From contig CAZYPH010000094.1 in assembly GCA_964649095.1 (NCBI GenBank), positions 1-8,848 of the forward strand: DNA of 8,848 nucleotides, in the 5' to 3' direction. A program made the translations under genes and the position numbers. The stretch comes from CAZYPH01 sp964649095 (GTDB lineage: Bacteria; Bdellovibrionota; UBA1018; UBA923). Positions 1 to 5,776 of the stretch are shown here, in pieces. The notes under the pieces are model-generated. The model saw only the letters and a list, made by a program, of their open reading frames with translations. It did no database searches and was not told the DNA's origin. The first letter of the stretch is position 1; each line of letters opens with the position of its first letter.

Positions 1-39
1 ATAAAGCACTCTAACTAATAACAAATGACGCGGCTGCTT

Positions 40-1431
40 TTATGAGACACCCCTGTCTAACGAAGTGTGCCCCTGCGCCAACGCCAACACACGATAGCCC
101 TCCGCAGCAAGGAAATCGGCTTGTTGCTGAACCAATCTGACATCAAGAGGCGCCACACCATGACTACTCTGCATAGTGCCACACATCGGTAGCAGGCGTT
201 CAAGCGCCCCTTTTACGGTAACCACACTCTCGTTTGCGCCGACTATATCATGGCGAGTGGCGGCATATTGATTTTGTGGTTCAAACGGAAAACTATCTTT
301 CAGTATATATTTTTTCGATAATATATCTCTAGTGATACCAATCTCTCTCGCTTTCTCCCAAAAGGCTAAATCCACAGCATCACCCGTGCCATCGATAGCC
401 TCGTTGCATAGACAACCCGCGCGCAGAATACTTTGTGTGTTGCCTGCTACCATTTTTTCAATAGTGAGCCGATTGATTGTTAATGTACCGGTTTTATCGG
501 TAGCAATAAACGTACACGACCCTAACGCTTCGACTGCCGGTAACCTGCGCACTAAAACATTACGTTTCGACATGCGCCGACTTGCCGCCGATAGCGCCAC
601 CGTTAAAGCCACTGGCAAGCCCTCTGGAATGGCCGATACCGCAACCGCCACCGAAAAAATCAAAACGTTAAACCAACTCTCACCGCGCCACAACAATACT
701 GCCCCCATCGCACACGATGCAAACAACAACCAGTACGCCACGCGACTAGTAAATACTGTCATACGTTGCAATAATGGGGGTGGCGCTGCGACCTCGGTCG
801 CCAGGGAATGGCTAATCTTGCCAAGCTCGGTTTGTAGTCCGGTTGCGATGACAACACCTTGACCGCGCCCTTGAGTCACGAGGCTGCCACTAAATGCCAT
901 CGCTCGTTGATCGCCGAGTGCTAATGTTTGATCTACTTGAGAAGCATGATCTTTAATCGACGGCATGGATTCACCCGTCAATAGCGATTCATCTATATAA
1001 AGACCGTTAGAGTTTACTAATCGCAGATCAGCAGGCACTTTGCGGCCCGACTCGAGATAAACTACATCATCGACAACCAATTGATCGCTGTCGATCTCTT
1101 GTACCAGACCATCACGAAGCACCATCGCCTTTTGTGCGACCATTTGTTTTAGTGCCTCGGCACTACGCTCAGCCCCATACTCTTGCACGGCGCCCAAAAC
1201 AGCGTTGATTAGCAGAATAGCCGCAATGAAACCCGCATCGACATAGTCACGCATTACGATCGAAACCAGCGCACAAGCGATTAACACGTAAATAAGCGGG
1301 CTTAAAAACTGCCGTATAAAGACAGCAAAAAAACCCAAACTAGGTTTTTTTGGCAACCTATTTGGGCCAAATCGATTCAAACGCTCTTCCACTTGCGCTG
1401 AAGTCAACCCAGAGATCATATTCCCTAACAT
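40..1431 (-). CDS. P-type cation-transporting ATPase, truncated by an in-frame stop (likely pseudogene or N-terminal fragment)
   Basis: From the chosen ATG this is a 463-residue protein with the front half of a P2-type (Ca2+/H+-ATPase-like) pump. It has an N-terminal cation ATPase segment (GLTSAQVEERL, FGPN), a first membrane pair, the actuator-domain TGES at about 152-155, the PEGLP membrane motif at about 269-273, the phosphorylation motif DKTGTLT with Asp at about 312, and the nucleotide-domain KGA at about 407. It ends just after GYRVLALA. The TGDxxxTA and GDGxNDxP motifs and the C-terminal membrane helices are missing; family members are usually 800-900 residues. I chose the ATG at 1431 because it has an AGG seven bases upstream and lies 19 bases after the preceding gene's stop. 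A longer frame back to 1542 would overlap that gene with a basic, non-homologous leader. The ion transported cannot be told from this part. As it stands it should not be a working pump. Confidence 0.85.
   Translation of the reverse strand: MLGNMISGLTSAQVEERLNRFGPNRLPKKPSLGFFAVFIRQFLSPLIYVLIACALVSIVMRDYVDAGFIAAILLINAVLGAVQEYGAERSAEALKQMVAQKAMVLRDGLVQEIDSDQLVVDDVVYLESGRKVPADLRLVNSNGLYIDESLLTGESMPSIKDHASQVDQTLALGDQRAMAFSGSLVTQGRGQGVVIATGLQTELGKISHSLATEVAAPPPLLQRMTVFTSRVAYWLLFASCAMGAVLLWRGESWFNVLIFSVAVAVSAIPEGLPVALTVALSAASRRMSKRNVLVRRLPAVEALGSCTFIATDKTGTLTINRLTIEKMVAGNTQSILRAGCLCNEAIDGTGDAVDLAFWEKAREIGITRDILSKKYILKDSFPFEPQNQYAATRHDIVGANESVVTVKGALERLLPMCGTMQSSHGVAPLDVRLVQQQADFLAAEGYRVLALAQGHTSLDRGVS
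1326..1352. repeat. 10-bp A/T-rich inverted repeat inside the ATPase gene
   Basis: CAAAAAAACC (1326-1335) and GGTTTTTTTG (1343-1352) are exact complements around a 7-base loop. They contain runs of seven A and seven T within the coding region, at the codons for PKKPSLGFF. It is probably a by-product of Lys-Lys and Phe-Phe codons, but the runs are possible slippage sites. Confidence 0.4.
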
Positions 1432-1450
1432 AATAAAACCTATATATATA

Positions 1451-2851
1451 TTAAACCGAAAATACTTGATGTAAGGCAGGCACCTGAGCTTCAATTTGAA
1501 GATTATCTGAAATGCGTTTTGCAAAAACCGTCTGAGCCTCAAACTCGCCGTGATTTAAAAACAGATTACTAGGTTTTGGTTTCACAAACGATAACCAATC
1601 CATCAGATCATCCGCATCGCCATGCGCCGAGTACCCATCGATGTTAAAAATCTCCGCCCGAATCTCGACCTCAAAATGATGAATTCGAAGCGATGGAATG
1701 CCATCTAACAACAAACGCCCTTTCGTGTCTTTGCCCTGATAGCCTACAAATAACACGCCGTTTTTTTCATGCGGTAATTTCGATTTTAGGTGATGCAACA
1801 CGCGCCCGCCCTGCAACATGCCAGATGCCGACAGCACAATTTTGGGTTCATCTGACATGCATAACAACATAGAATCGTCAGGACTCTCAACGCCGTTGAA
1901 AAATCTTGTAGATAGCGATTCTTCTATATGATTTCCATTATGGTGTTCACTAGAGCTGAGGCATAACTCTTTAACATGTTTTAAATAGAGTTTCGTCACA
2001 GAGTTTGCCATCGGGCTATCTAAATACACTGGCACATCTGGAATTAATTTCTTCTGGTCTAGCTGATATATAGAGAAAAGTAGATCTTGGGCACGACCCA
2101 ACGCAAATGCCGGCACCACAAGAGTGCCACCGCGCCCAATGACTTTATTGATAACGTTACAAAGCCTTTCCTCTCGGCCTTCTACTTCTACTTTACGATC
2201 GCCGTAGGTGGACTCTAAAACGACGACATCTGATTCTTTGATTTTTTCAGGTGGCTTTAAAATGTCGGAGTGTCCTCCACCCAAATCCCCACTAAACGTA
2301 ATAATTTTTTTTGTGCCCTTACCATTTGGGCGACGCAATTGAACGATTGCGCTACCCAAGATATGGCCCGATCGCATGAAACGACACTCGAGGTCGCTCA
2401 GTATGTTATGCCACTGTTCCCAGCTCTTAGGCTCCACTAATCGCAGCGCCGCGTTAGCCTCTTCTTCGGTATAAAGCGGCAATGGATTGGAATGTTTTGA
2501 GTGTTTTGTTTTGCGAGCGAAACGAGCGTCTTCTTCTTGTAAACGCGCCGAATCTGGCAACATGATCGTCAACAAATCGGCCGTCGGTGCTGTGCAGTAG
2601 ATTGGCCCACGCCACCCCCACTGGTACCACTTCGGAATTAAACCAGAGTGGTCGATATGGGCATGAGTGATAATCATGCATTGCACGTCATCTAAAAAAT
2701 CAGGTTTATTCCAATTCAAGAGCCGCATTGGTTTTGGGCCCTGATACAGGCCACAATCGACAAGAATCGCACTACCGTTGTAGCGCACAAGCGTCTGACT
2801 ACCTGTTACTGTTTGAGCGGCCCCTTCGAATTGGAGTTGAATCGTCGACAT
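1451..2851 (-). CDS. MBL-fold metallo-hydrolase of the beta-CASP/RMMBL family (RNase-like, YSH1/CPSF73 type)
   Basis: This 466-residue protein has the full metal-binding set of the metallo-beta-lactamase RNA-processing group. HAHIDH at 63-68 is followed by His163 in GHILGSA and Asp189 in SGDLG. The beta-CASP motifs follow: motif A Glu213 in ESTYGDR, motif B His410 in SAHGD, and motif C His434 in LNHGE at the RNA-metabolising C-terminal domain. The length matches the bacterial family (COG1236 type) of about 450-470 residues. Relatives are zinc-dependent RNA endo- or exonucleases, so a cytoplasmic RNA-processing role is likely; the substrate is unknown. No signal peptide is visible. It lies 39 bases after the lipoprotein gene and 19 bases before the ATPase, all leftward. 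The Shine-Dalgarno sequence is weak. The family call is firm; the exact biological role is inference. Confidence 0.92.
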   Translation of the reverse strand: MSTIQLQFEGAAQTVTGSQTLVRYNGSAILVDCGLYQGPKPMRLLNWNKPDFLDDVQCMIITHAHIDHSGLIPKWYQWGWRGPIYCTAPTADLLTIMLPDSARLQEEDARFARKTKHSKHSNPLPLYTEEEANAALRLVEPKSWEQWHNILSDLECRFMRSGHILGSAIVQLRRPNGKGTKKIITFSGDLGGGHSDILKPPEKIKESDVVVLESTYGDRKVEVEGREERLCNVINKVIGRGGTLVVPAFALGRAQDLLFSIYQLDQKKLIPDVPVYLDSPMANSVTKLYLKHVKELCLSSSEHHNGNHIEESLSTRFFNGVESPDDSMLLCMSDEPKIVLSASGMLQGGRVLHHLKSKLPHEKNGVLFVGYQGKDTKGRLLLDGIPSLRIHHFEVEIRAEIFNIDGYSAHGDADDLMDWLSFVKPKPSNLFLNHGEFEAQTVFAKRISDNLQIEAQVPALHQVFSV

Positions 2852-2890
2852 TGCTTTAGTCTAACGATCCCACTCCGACAGTCAATTTTA

Positions 2891-3604
2891 CTACTGATTT
2901 GTTTGATCTAATACGACTTCAATACCCATATCGTTCATCGTACTCACAAACTGCTTTAATGTAATGCCGACGTCTGATGGGTATACAGCCTTAGGCGCAC
3001 ACGAGAGAGAGCCCTCTTTTGACACACCTGAATCCACTACTGATGCCAAATGAGCTGTCATCGCGCCATTCTCAAATCGTATTTTACCTCGCGGCATACG
3101 ATACTTGTCACCCGGGGCGATAGCTACGGCATAAAACTGCTCAGCAGGAACATCTAAGTTAAAGTACTGACACTCTAACTGCGAGTCTGTTTTATGTAAC
3201 ACGGTAAGCATTACGTTACTGCCATTCACATATTCTGTGTACAGTGCGTTTTGTACGGACAGTGACACATCAAAACACTGACTTACTGCGCTAAAACTGG
3301 TTTGAGATAACGACACCGCATCTAAACTAAATAAACCCTGACAAACTGCGGTTTGCGCACTCGGCTCCGACGCCAATACTTCGTTCTGTTTTTCGATCAT
3401 ATCTACCGATGGAAAAAAGTCAGCTTCAGCAGGCAATCGATTCGTTTCTAAAATCGTAGAGACAGCGCCGACTGCAGCTACTGGTGTTTGTTGCTGGCCT
3501 TCGACAATACGGGTGCTAGAACCACAACCGACTATAAGTGCTGCGCTCATCACAACCAACGAATGTTTTACCAATGAACCGATTTGCATTTTAAGTGTAT
3601 TCAT
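2891..3604 (-). CDS. Putative outer-membrane lipoprotein of unknown function
   Basis: This is a 237-residue protein with a lipoprotein signal: a short basic start, a hydrophobic stretch, and a lipobox ending IVGC with the lipidated Cys at residue 27. The residue after it is Gly rather than Asp, which by the usual rule fits sorting to the outer membrane. The mature part has four further cysteines (88, 110, 145, 202), enough for two disulfides in the periplasm. I do not recognise a domain. The start is well supported: GAGGGGG (3609-3615 on this strand) sits just upstream of the ATG. The stop is TAG. It is the first gene of the leftward cluster and is divergent from the OmpA-type gene, with a shared 204-base upstream region. 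Its link to the RNase-like protein and ATPase downstream is by position only. Confidence 0.8.
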   Translation of the reverse strand: MNTLKMQIGSLVKHSLVVMSAALIVGCGSSTRIVEGQQQTPVAAVGAVSTILETNRLPAEADFFPSVDMIEKQNEVLASEPSAQTAVCQGLFSLDAVSLSQTSFSAVSQCFDVSLSVQNALYTEYVNGSNVMLTVLHKTDSQLECQYFNLDVPAEQFYAVAIAPGDKYRMPRGKIRFENGAMTAHLASVVDSGVSKEGSLSCAPKAVYPSDVGITLKQFVSTMNDMGIEVVLDQTNQ

Positions 3605-3608
3605 ATTT

Positions 3609-3615
3609 CCCCCTC
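3609..3615 (-). promoter_or_regulatory. Strong Shine-Dalgarno sequence of the lipoprotein gene
   Basis: On the minus strand this reads GAGGGGG, with the GAGG core seven bases before the ATG at 3604. It is the best ribosome binding site in the window and fixes the lipoprotein start. Confidence 0.75.
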
Positions 3616-3669
3616 AAGCCTCTCAATACTAATCAATGCAAGAACGGTGCACATTAATTCAAGGGGTTA

Positions 3670-3690
3670 GGTGTGTCACAATGACACACC
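3670..3690. promoter_or_regulatory. Perfect 9-bp inverted repeat, candidate operator between divergent genes
   Basis: The arms GGTGTGTCA (3670-3678) and TGACACACC (3682-3690) are exact reverse complements around a CAA spacer. It lies 66 bases upstream of the lipoprotein start and 119 bases upstream of the OmpA-type start. No T-run follows on either strand, so a terminator is unlikely. A dimeric regulator binding TGTCA/TGACA half-sites and acting on one or both divergent genes is the most natural reading. The regulator is unknown. I could not fix convincing -35/-10 boxes for either gene in this region. Confidence 0.5.
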
Positions 3691-3711
3691 AAGACTAGAC
3701 CAACTTATTGA

Positions 3712-3760
3712 AATAACGGCACAATATTTAACAAACGTTGTGCAGTAAAAACCCGTTATT
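3712..3760. repeat. Nested two-part inverted repeat upstream of the OmpA-type gene
   Basis: AATAACGG (3712-3719) is complementary to CCGTTATT (3753-3760). Inside it GCACAA (3719-3724) is complementary to TTGTGC (3738-3743), with a bulge of nine bases on the right side. If transcribed it would form a stem-loop in the leader of the plus-strand gene, about 50 bases before its start. If not transcribed it may be a protein-binding region. No ligand-binding RNA family is recognised. Confidence 0.35.
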
Positions 3761-3808
3761 AAATTCGACCGGCAAGCAATTAAACACCTGTTCAATAGGC
3801 AAACAAAA

Positions 3809-4957
3809 ATGAATCGAACAAAAAATAATATTAAACCTTATATATATATACTTTCTATAACCCTCACGATCTTTCAGGTTACACTTTCGGCCCAAACCAA
3901 TACCCAAACTGAAAATCAAGCCACCGATAAAAAACCAACCCGATTTGCTTTATTCGCAGGTATTGCCGGTGGCTACATGAACTCTAGTGCCCCCGATTTA
4001 GGATTTTCGACGAACTTAGATGGTTTTGTGACGCACGGTTTATTGGGCGGATCTATCTACACCTCACAAGCTACCATTGACTTAGGCGTAGGTTTTTTGA
4101 TGTCGAATATTTCGGGCGACCGCAACCCGACATCTACTAGACCCCAAGTTATTTCTGCCGAAGTACAAACACGCAGTGGTTTTTTCCACATCAGCCCACG
4201 TTATCGTTTTGGTGAAGAACGCTTTGAAATCGGGCCATATGCCGATGTTTTGTTCGGCGGGTCCGATCCGTTTGCGAAAGGCTTCGCAACAAAGACCGAT
4301 GCGTTTCCCGTACTGCTGGGCTTAAAAGGCTTATACAACATCCCACTAGATGCTATGGCTCTACGTATTGGCGCGCAACTTGGTACGGACTTAACATTAT
4401 CGCAGCGCCAATTATTTTATGTGATGGGTGTTTTAGAACTCTCGCTTCCACTCAACACAGCGCCATCATCGCAACCGCAAAACGTACAACCTGTAACCCC
4501 GCCACCTACAGTTGAAAAAGTCGTAGTTAAAGAATTTTTTAACTTTGCCTTCGAAGATGAAATTATTGAATTCGATTTCGATACCGCCAATCTCACCGAA
4601 CGCTCTAAACAATTTATATTGACCATCGGGCGTTTTTTGGTCGATCAGGCCGACAAGTGGGAGACGCTACGCATCGAAGGCCACACTGATTTACGCGGAC
4701 CCGAAGAATACAACCTCGACCTCTCGCGCCGCCGCGCCGAGACGGTTAAAAACTACCTTGCCGAAGCGGGCGTACCCCACGATCGCATGGACGCTAAGGG
4801 TTTTGGCAAAAGCCACCCGATTGATTTCAACGACACCGAAGCCGCACACCAACTCAACCGCCGCGTAGAGATTAGTTTTGCCGGCGTCATGAATCCAAAA
4901 CTTTTCCGCTATGAATTGAACAAAATCAAAATGCAGAATAAGGCGGGGGTGAGGTAA
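3809..4957 (+). CDS. OmpA-family outer-membrane protein with C-terminal peptidoglycan-binding domain
   Basis: The protein has 382 residues. A Sec signal peptide occupies about residues 1-28, with cleavage likely after LSA. Residues about 45-215 are rich in alternating aromatic and glycine-containing stretches, as expected for an outer-membrane beta-barrel. A proline-rich linker (about 218-233) leads to an OmpA C-terminal domain at about 250-357. That domain shows FDFDTANL (255-262), GHTD (291-294), NLDLSRRRA (302-310) and NRRVEI (350-355), which are the family's peptidoglycan-contacting and core motifs. The domain anchors the outer membrane to the cell wall. The barrel part is not close enough to classical OmpA for me to give a symbol. 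The ATG has only a weak AGG nine bases upstream. The last 25 residues form a charged tail beyond the domain. It is divergent from the lipoprotein and convergent with the toxin-antitoxin pair. Confidence 0.88.
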   Translation: MNRTKNNIKPYIYILSITLTIFQVTLSAQTNTQTENQATDKKPTRFALFAGIAGGYMNSSAPDLGFSTNLDGFVTHGLLGGSIYTSQATIDLGVGFLMSNISGDRNPTSTRPQVISAEVQTRSGFFHISPRYRFGEERFEIGPYADVLFGGSDPFAKGFATKTDAFPVLLGLKGLYNIPLDAMALRIGAQLGTDLTLSQRQLFYVMGVLELSLPLNTAPSSQPQNVQPVTPPPTVEKVVVKEFFNFAFEDEIIEFDFDTANLTERSKQFILTIGRFLVDQADKWETLRIEGHTDLRGPEEYNLDLSRRRAETVKNYLAEAGVPHDRMDAKGFGKSHPIDFNDTEAAHQLNRRVEISFAGVMNPKLFRYELNKIKMQNKAGVR

Positions 4958-4979
4958 AAGAGGGACGACTCAAAGTATT

Positions 4980-5396
4980 TTAAGCGGCTTCTTCGAACTC
5001 CACCTTGTAGGTTACACTTGGCAAACACACCATAATAGCATTGTAGTCAAATGCTAGCTTAGGTGCTTTTACCTTACGACCATCTTTTGACTCTACAAAA
5101 TGGATAAAACCATGCCCTTCAAGCAGATCACAATCACGAGCGACGTTCTGTTGAGCGCGATTTAAGATTTTTGCAAGCTGGTACACTGACTGCGGTTGGT
5201 ACTTATATATAGCTGCTAAAATAGTATACTTTTGATCACTCATAAACTGTTGGTAGGCTTCCACACTCGACCACACCAAAACATCTTTTTTCTGCAAAGT
5301 CCGTTTTTTAAGAGCAATCTGCTCAATAGCCAAACGAGACCGCAACGCAAAACTATCTAAAGACTCAAAAGTAATTTTTAATGGTTTAATTTTCAT
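4980..5396 (-). CDS. tumA: Winged-helix DNA-binding protein, probable antitoxin (TumA / HVO_A0114 type)
   Basis: This is a 138-residue protein. Its core, from about SSVEAYQQFMSDQKYTIL (43-60) through KYQPQSVYQLAKILNR (65-80) to NVARDCDLLEGHGFI (84-98), is a winged helix-turn-helix. The wing is at about 99-118 (ESKDGRKVKAPKLAFDY). This pattern is that of the HVO_A0114 family putative DNA-binding proteins, which commonly sit beside TumE-type toxins. The start overlaps the toxin stop by 11 bases, so translation is probably coupled. The order is toxin first, antitoxin second, the reverse of many type II pairs. It probably neutralises the toxin and represses the shared promoter at 5699-5772; both roles are inferred from family and position. 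Its 3' end is only 22 bases from the convergent OmpA-type gene. As an alternative it could be an ordinary transcriptional regulator. Confidence 0.78.
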   Translation of the reverse strand: MKIKPLKITFESLDSFALRSRLAIEQIALKKRTLQKKDVLVWSSVEAYQQFMSDQKYTILAAIYKYQPQSVYQLAKILNRAQQNVARDCDLLEGHGFIHFVESKDGRKVKAPKLAFDYNAIMVCLPSVTYKVEFEEAA

Positions 5397-5697
5397 GACG
5401 CACTATCTCCTTAACCAAACACCAAAACTGATCAAGAGCTTCCACATAGTTAGTAACAGGCAATAATCTTCTAACGTCTTTCGATTTGGGTAGTTCCTCG
5501 TGCACATGGAATCCATAGGGCGCGTGATTATCAATTAATAAACGGGGCTGCCTTTGAAACAGATCGAGTAAAACAAAACTAACTTTAATTCCTTCAGGAA
5601 ATTTATGACTCTTTTCAACTTCAAACACCTTGAGCTCAACCCGATAACGTTCAGACAAGTCAAGGTATTGCTCCATCAATACTATTGCCTTCGGCAT
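5386..5697 (-). CDS. tumE: TumE-family (DUF6516-like) putative toxin
   Basis: This is a small protein of 103 residues. The recognisable features are an N-terminal strand region (RYRVELKVFEVE, about 18-28), PEGIKVSFVLLD (34-45), the His-rich segment DNHAPYGFHVHEE (56-68), and a C-terminal helix YVEALDQFWCLVKEI (84-98). This layout matches the TumE toxin family, in which a DNHxxxGxHxH-like segment is the strongest signature. His58, His64 and His66 are my candidate functional residues. Family knowledge suggests a toxin that harms growth when not neutralised, but the target is not readable here. The start has AAGGA seven bases upstream. The gene overlaps the downstream winged-helix gene by 11 bases, which supports a two-gene toxin-antitoxin unit. 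No signal or membrane segment is seen. Confidence 0.75.
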   Translation of the reverse strand: MPKAIVLMEQYLDLSERYRVELKVFEVEKSHKFPEGIKVSFVLLDLFQRQPRLLIDNHAPYGFHVHEELPKSKDVRRLLPVTNYVEALDQFWCLVKEIVRHEN

Positions 5698-5698
5698 G

Positions 5699-5772
5699 CA
5701 ATAATCCTTTTATATACATCAATCCAATGTACATTGTAATAGGATTATAAATCAATGTATATAGGAATCTAG
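5699..5772 (-). promoter_or_regulatory. Promoter and operator region of the toxin-antitoxin pair
   Basis: On the minus strand a perfect -10 box TATAAT lies at 5744-5749; the -35 region (about 5767-5772) is weak. Transcription would start near 5737, just before the 12-bp perfect palindrome CAATGTACATTG (5725-5736). Two further exact inverted repeats surround it. ATAATCCT (5701-5708) pairs with AGGATTAT (5741-5748), and TATATACAT (5711-5719) with ATGTATATA (5755-5763). ATGTA or its complement therefore occurs at 5715, 5727, 5730 and 5755. The repeats interleave and cannot all pair in one RNA, so protein-binding sites are more likely than a hairpin. Repression by the winged-helix partner, the toxin or both is inferred. 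Confidence 0.6.
5725..5736. promoter_or_regulatory. 12-bp perfect palindrome, likely core operator
   Basis: CAATGTACATTG is fully self-complementary and directly follows the predicted transcription start of the toxin-antitoxin pair. One half (CAATGTA) recurs at 5754-5760, on the upstream side of the -10 box. Confidence 0.55.
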
Positions 5773-5776
5773 GCAC

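Noticed and set aside
55..64. GTCTAAC, an integron attC-like R box, at the end of the ATPase, with GTCTAACGA again at 2859-2867
   Set aside because: No partner GTTRRRY box at attC spacing and no imperfect palindrome follows either copy; one copy is coding. A shared 9-mer is weak evidence.
332..862. 176-codon plus-strand open frame
   Set aside because: Lies wholly antisense to conserved ATPase motifs, and its translation has no protein-like features.
1432..1542. N-terminal extension of the ATPase to an ATG at 1542
   Set aside because: It would overlap the conserved end of the beta-CASP gene and adds a basic stretch with no family match. The ATG at 1431 has a ribosome site and the right spacing.
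2454..2681. 75-codon minus-strand frame inside the beta-CASP gene
   Set aside because: Different frame over the conserved HAHIDH region; the main frame carries all the motifs.
3728..3919. 63-codon minus-strand frame across the ompA-type upstream region
   Set aside because: Overlaps the OmpA-type signal peptide on the opposite strand, has no Shine-Dalgarno sequence and no recognisable protein.
4417..4626. 69-codon minus-strand frame
   Set aside because: Antisense to the OmpA linker and domain; Ser/Thr/Gly-rich shadow of the linker codons.
5701..5763. Rho-independent terminator for ygiQ
   Set aside because: The inverted repeats are AT-rich, interleaved and without a T-run in the leftward direction; an operator fits better.
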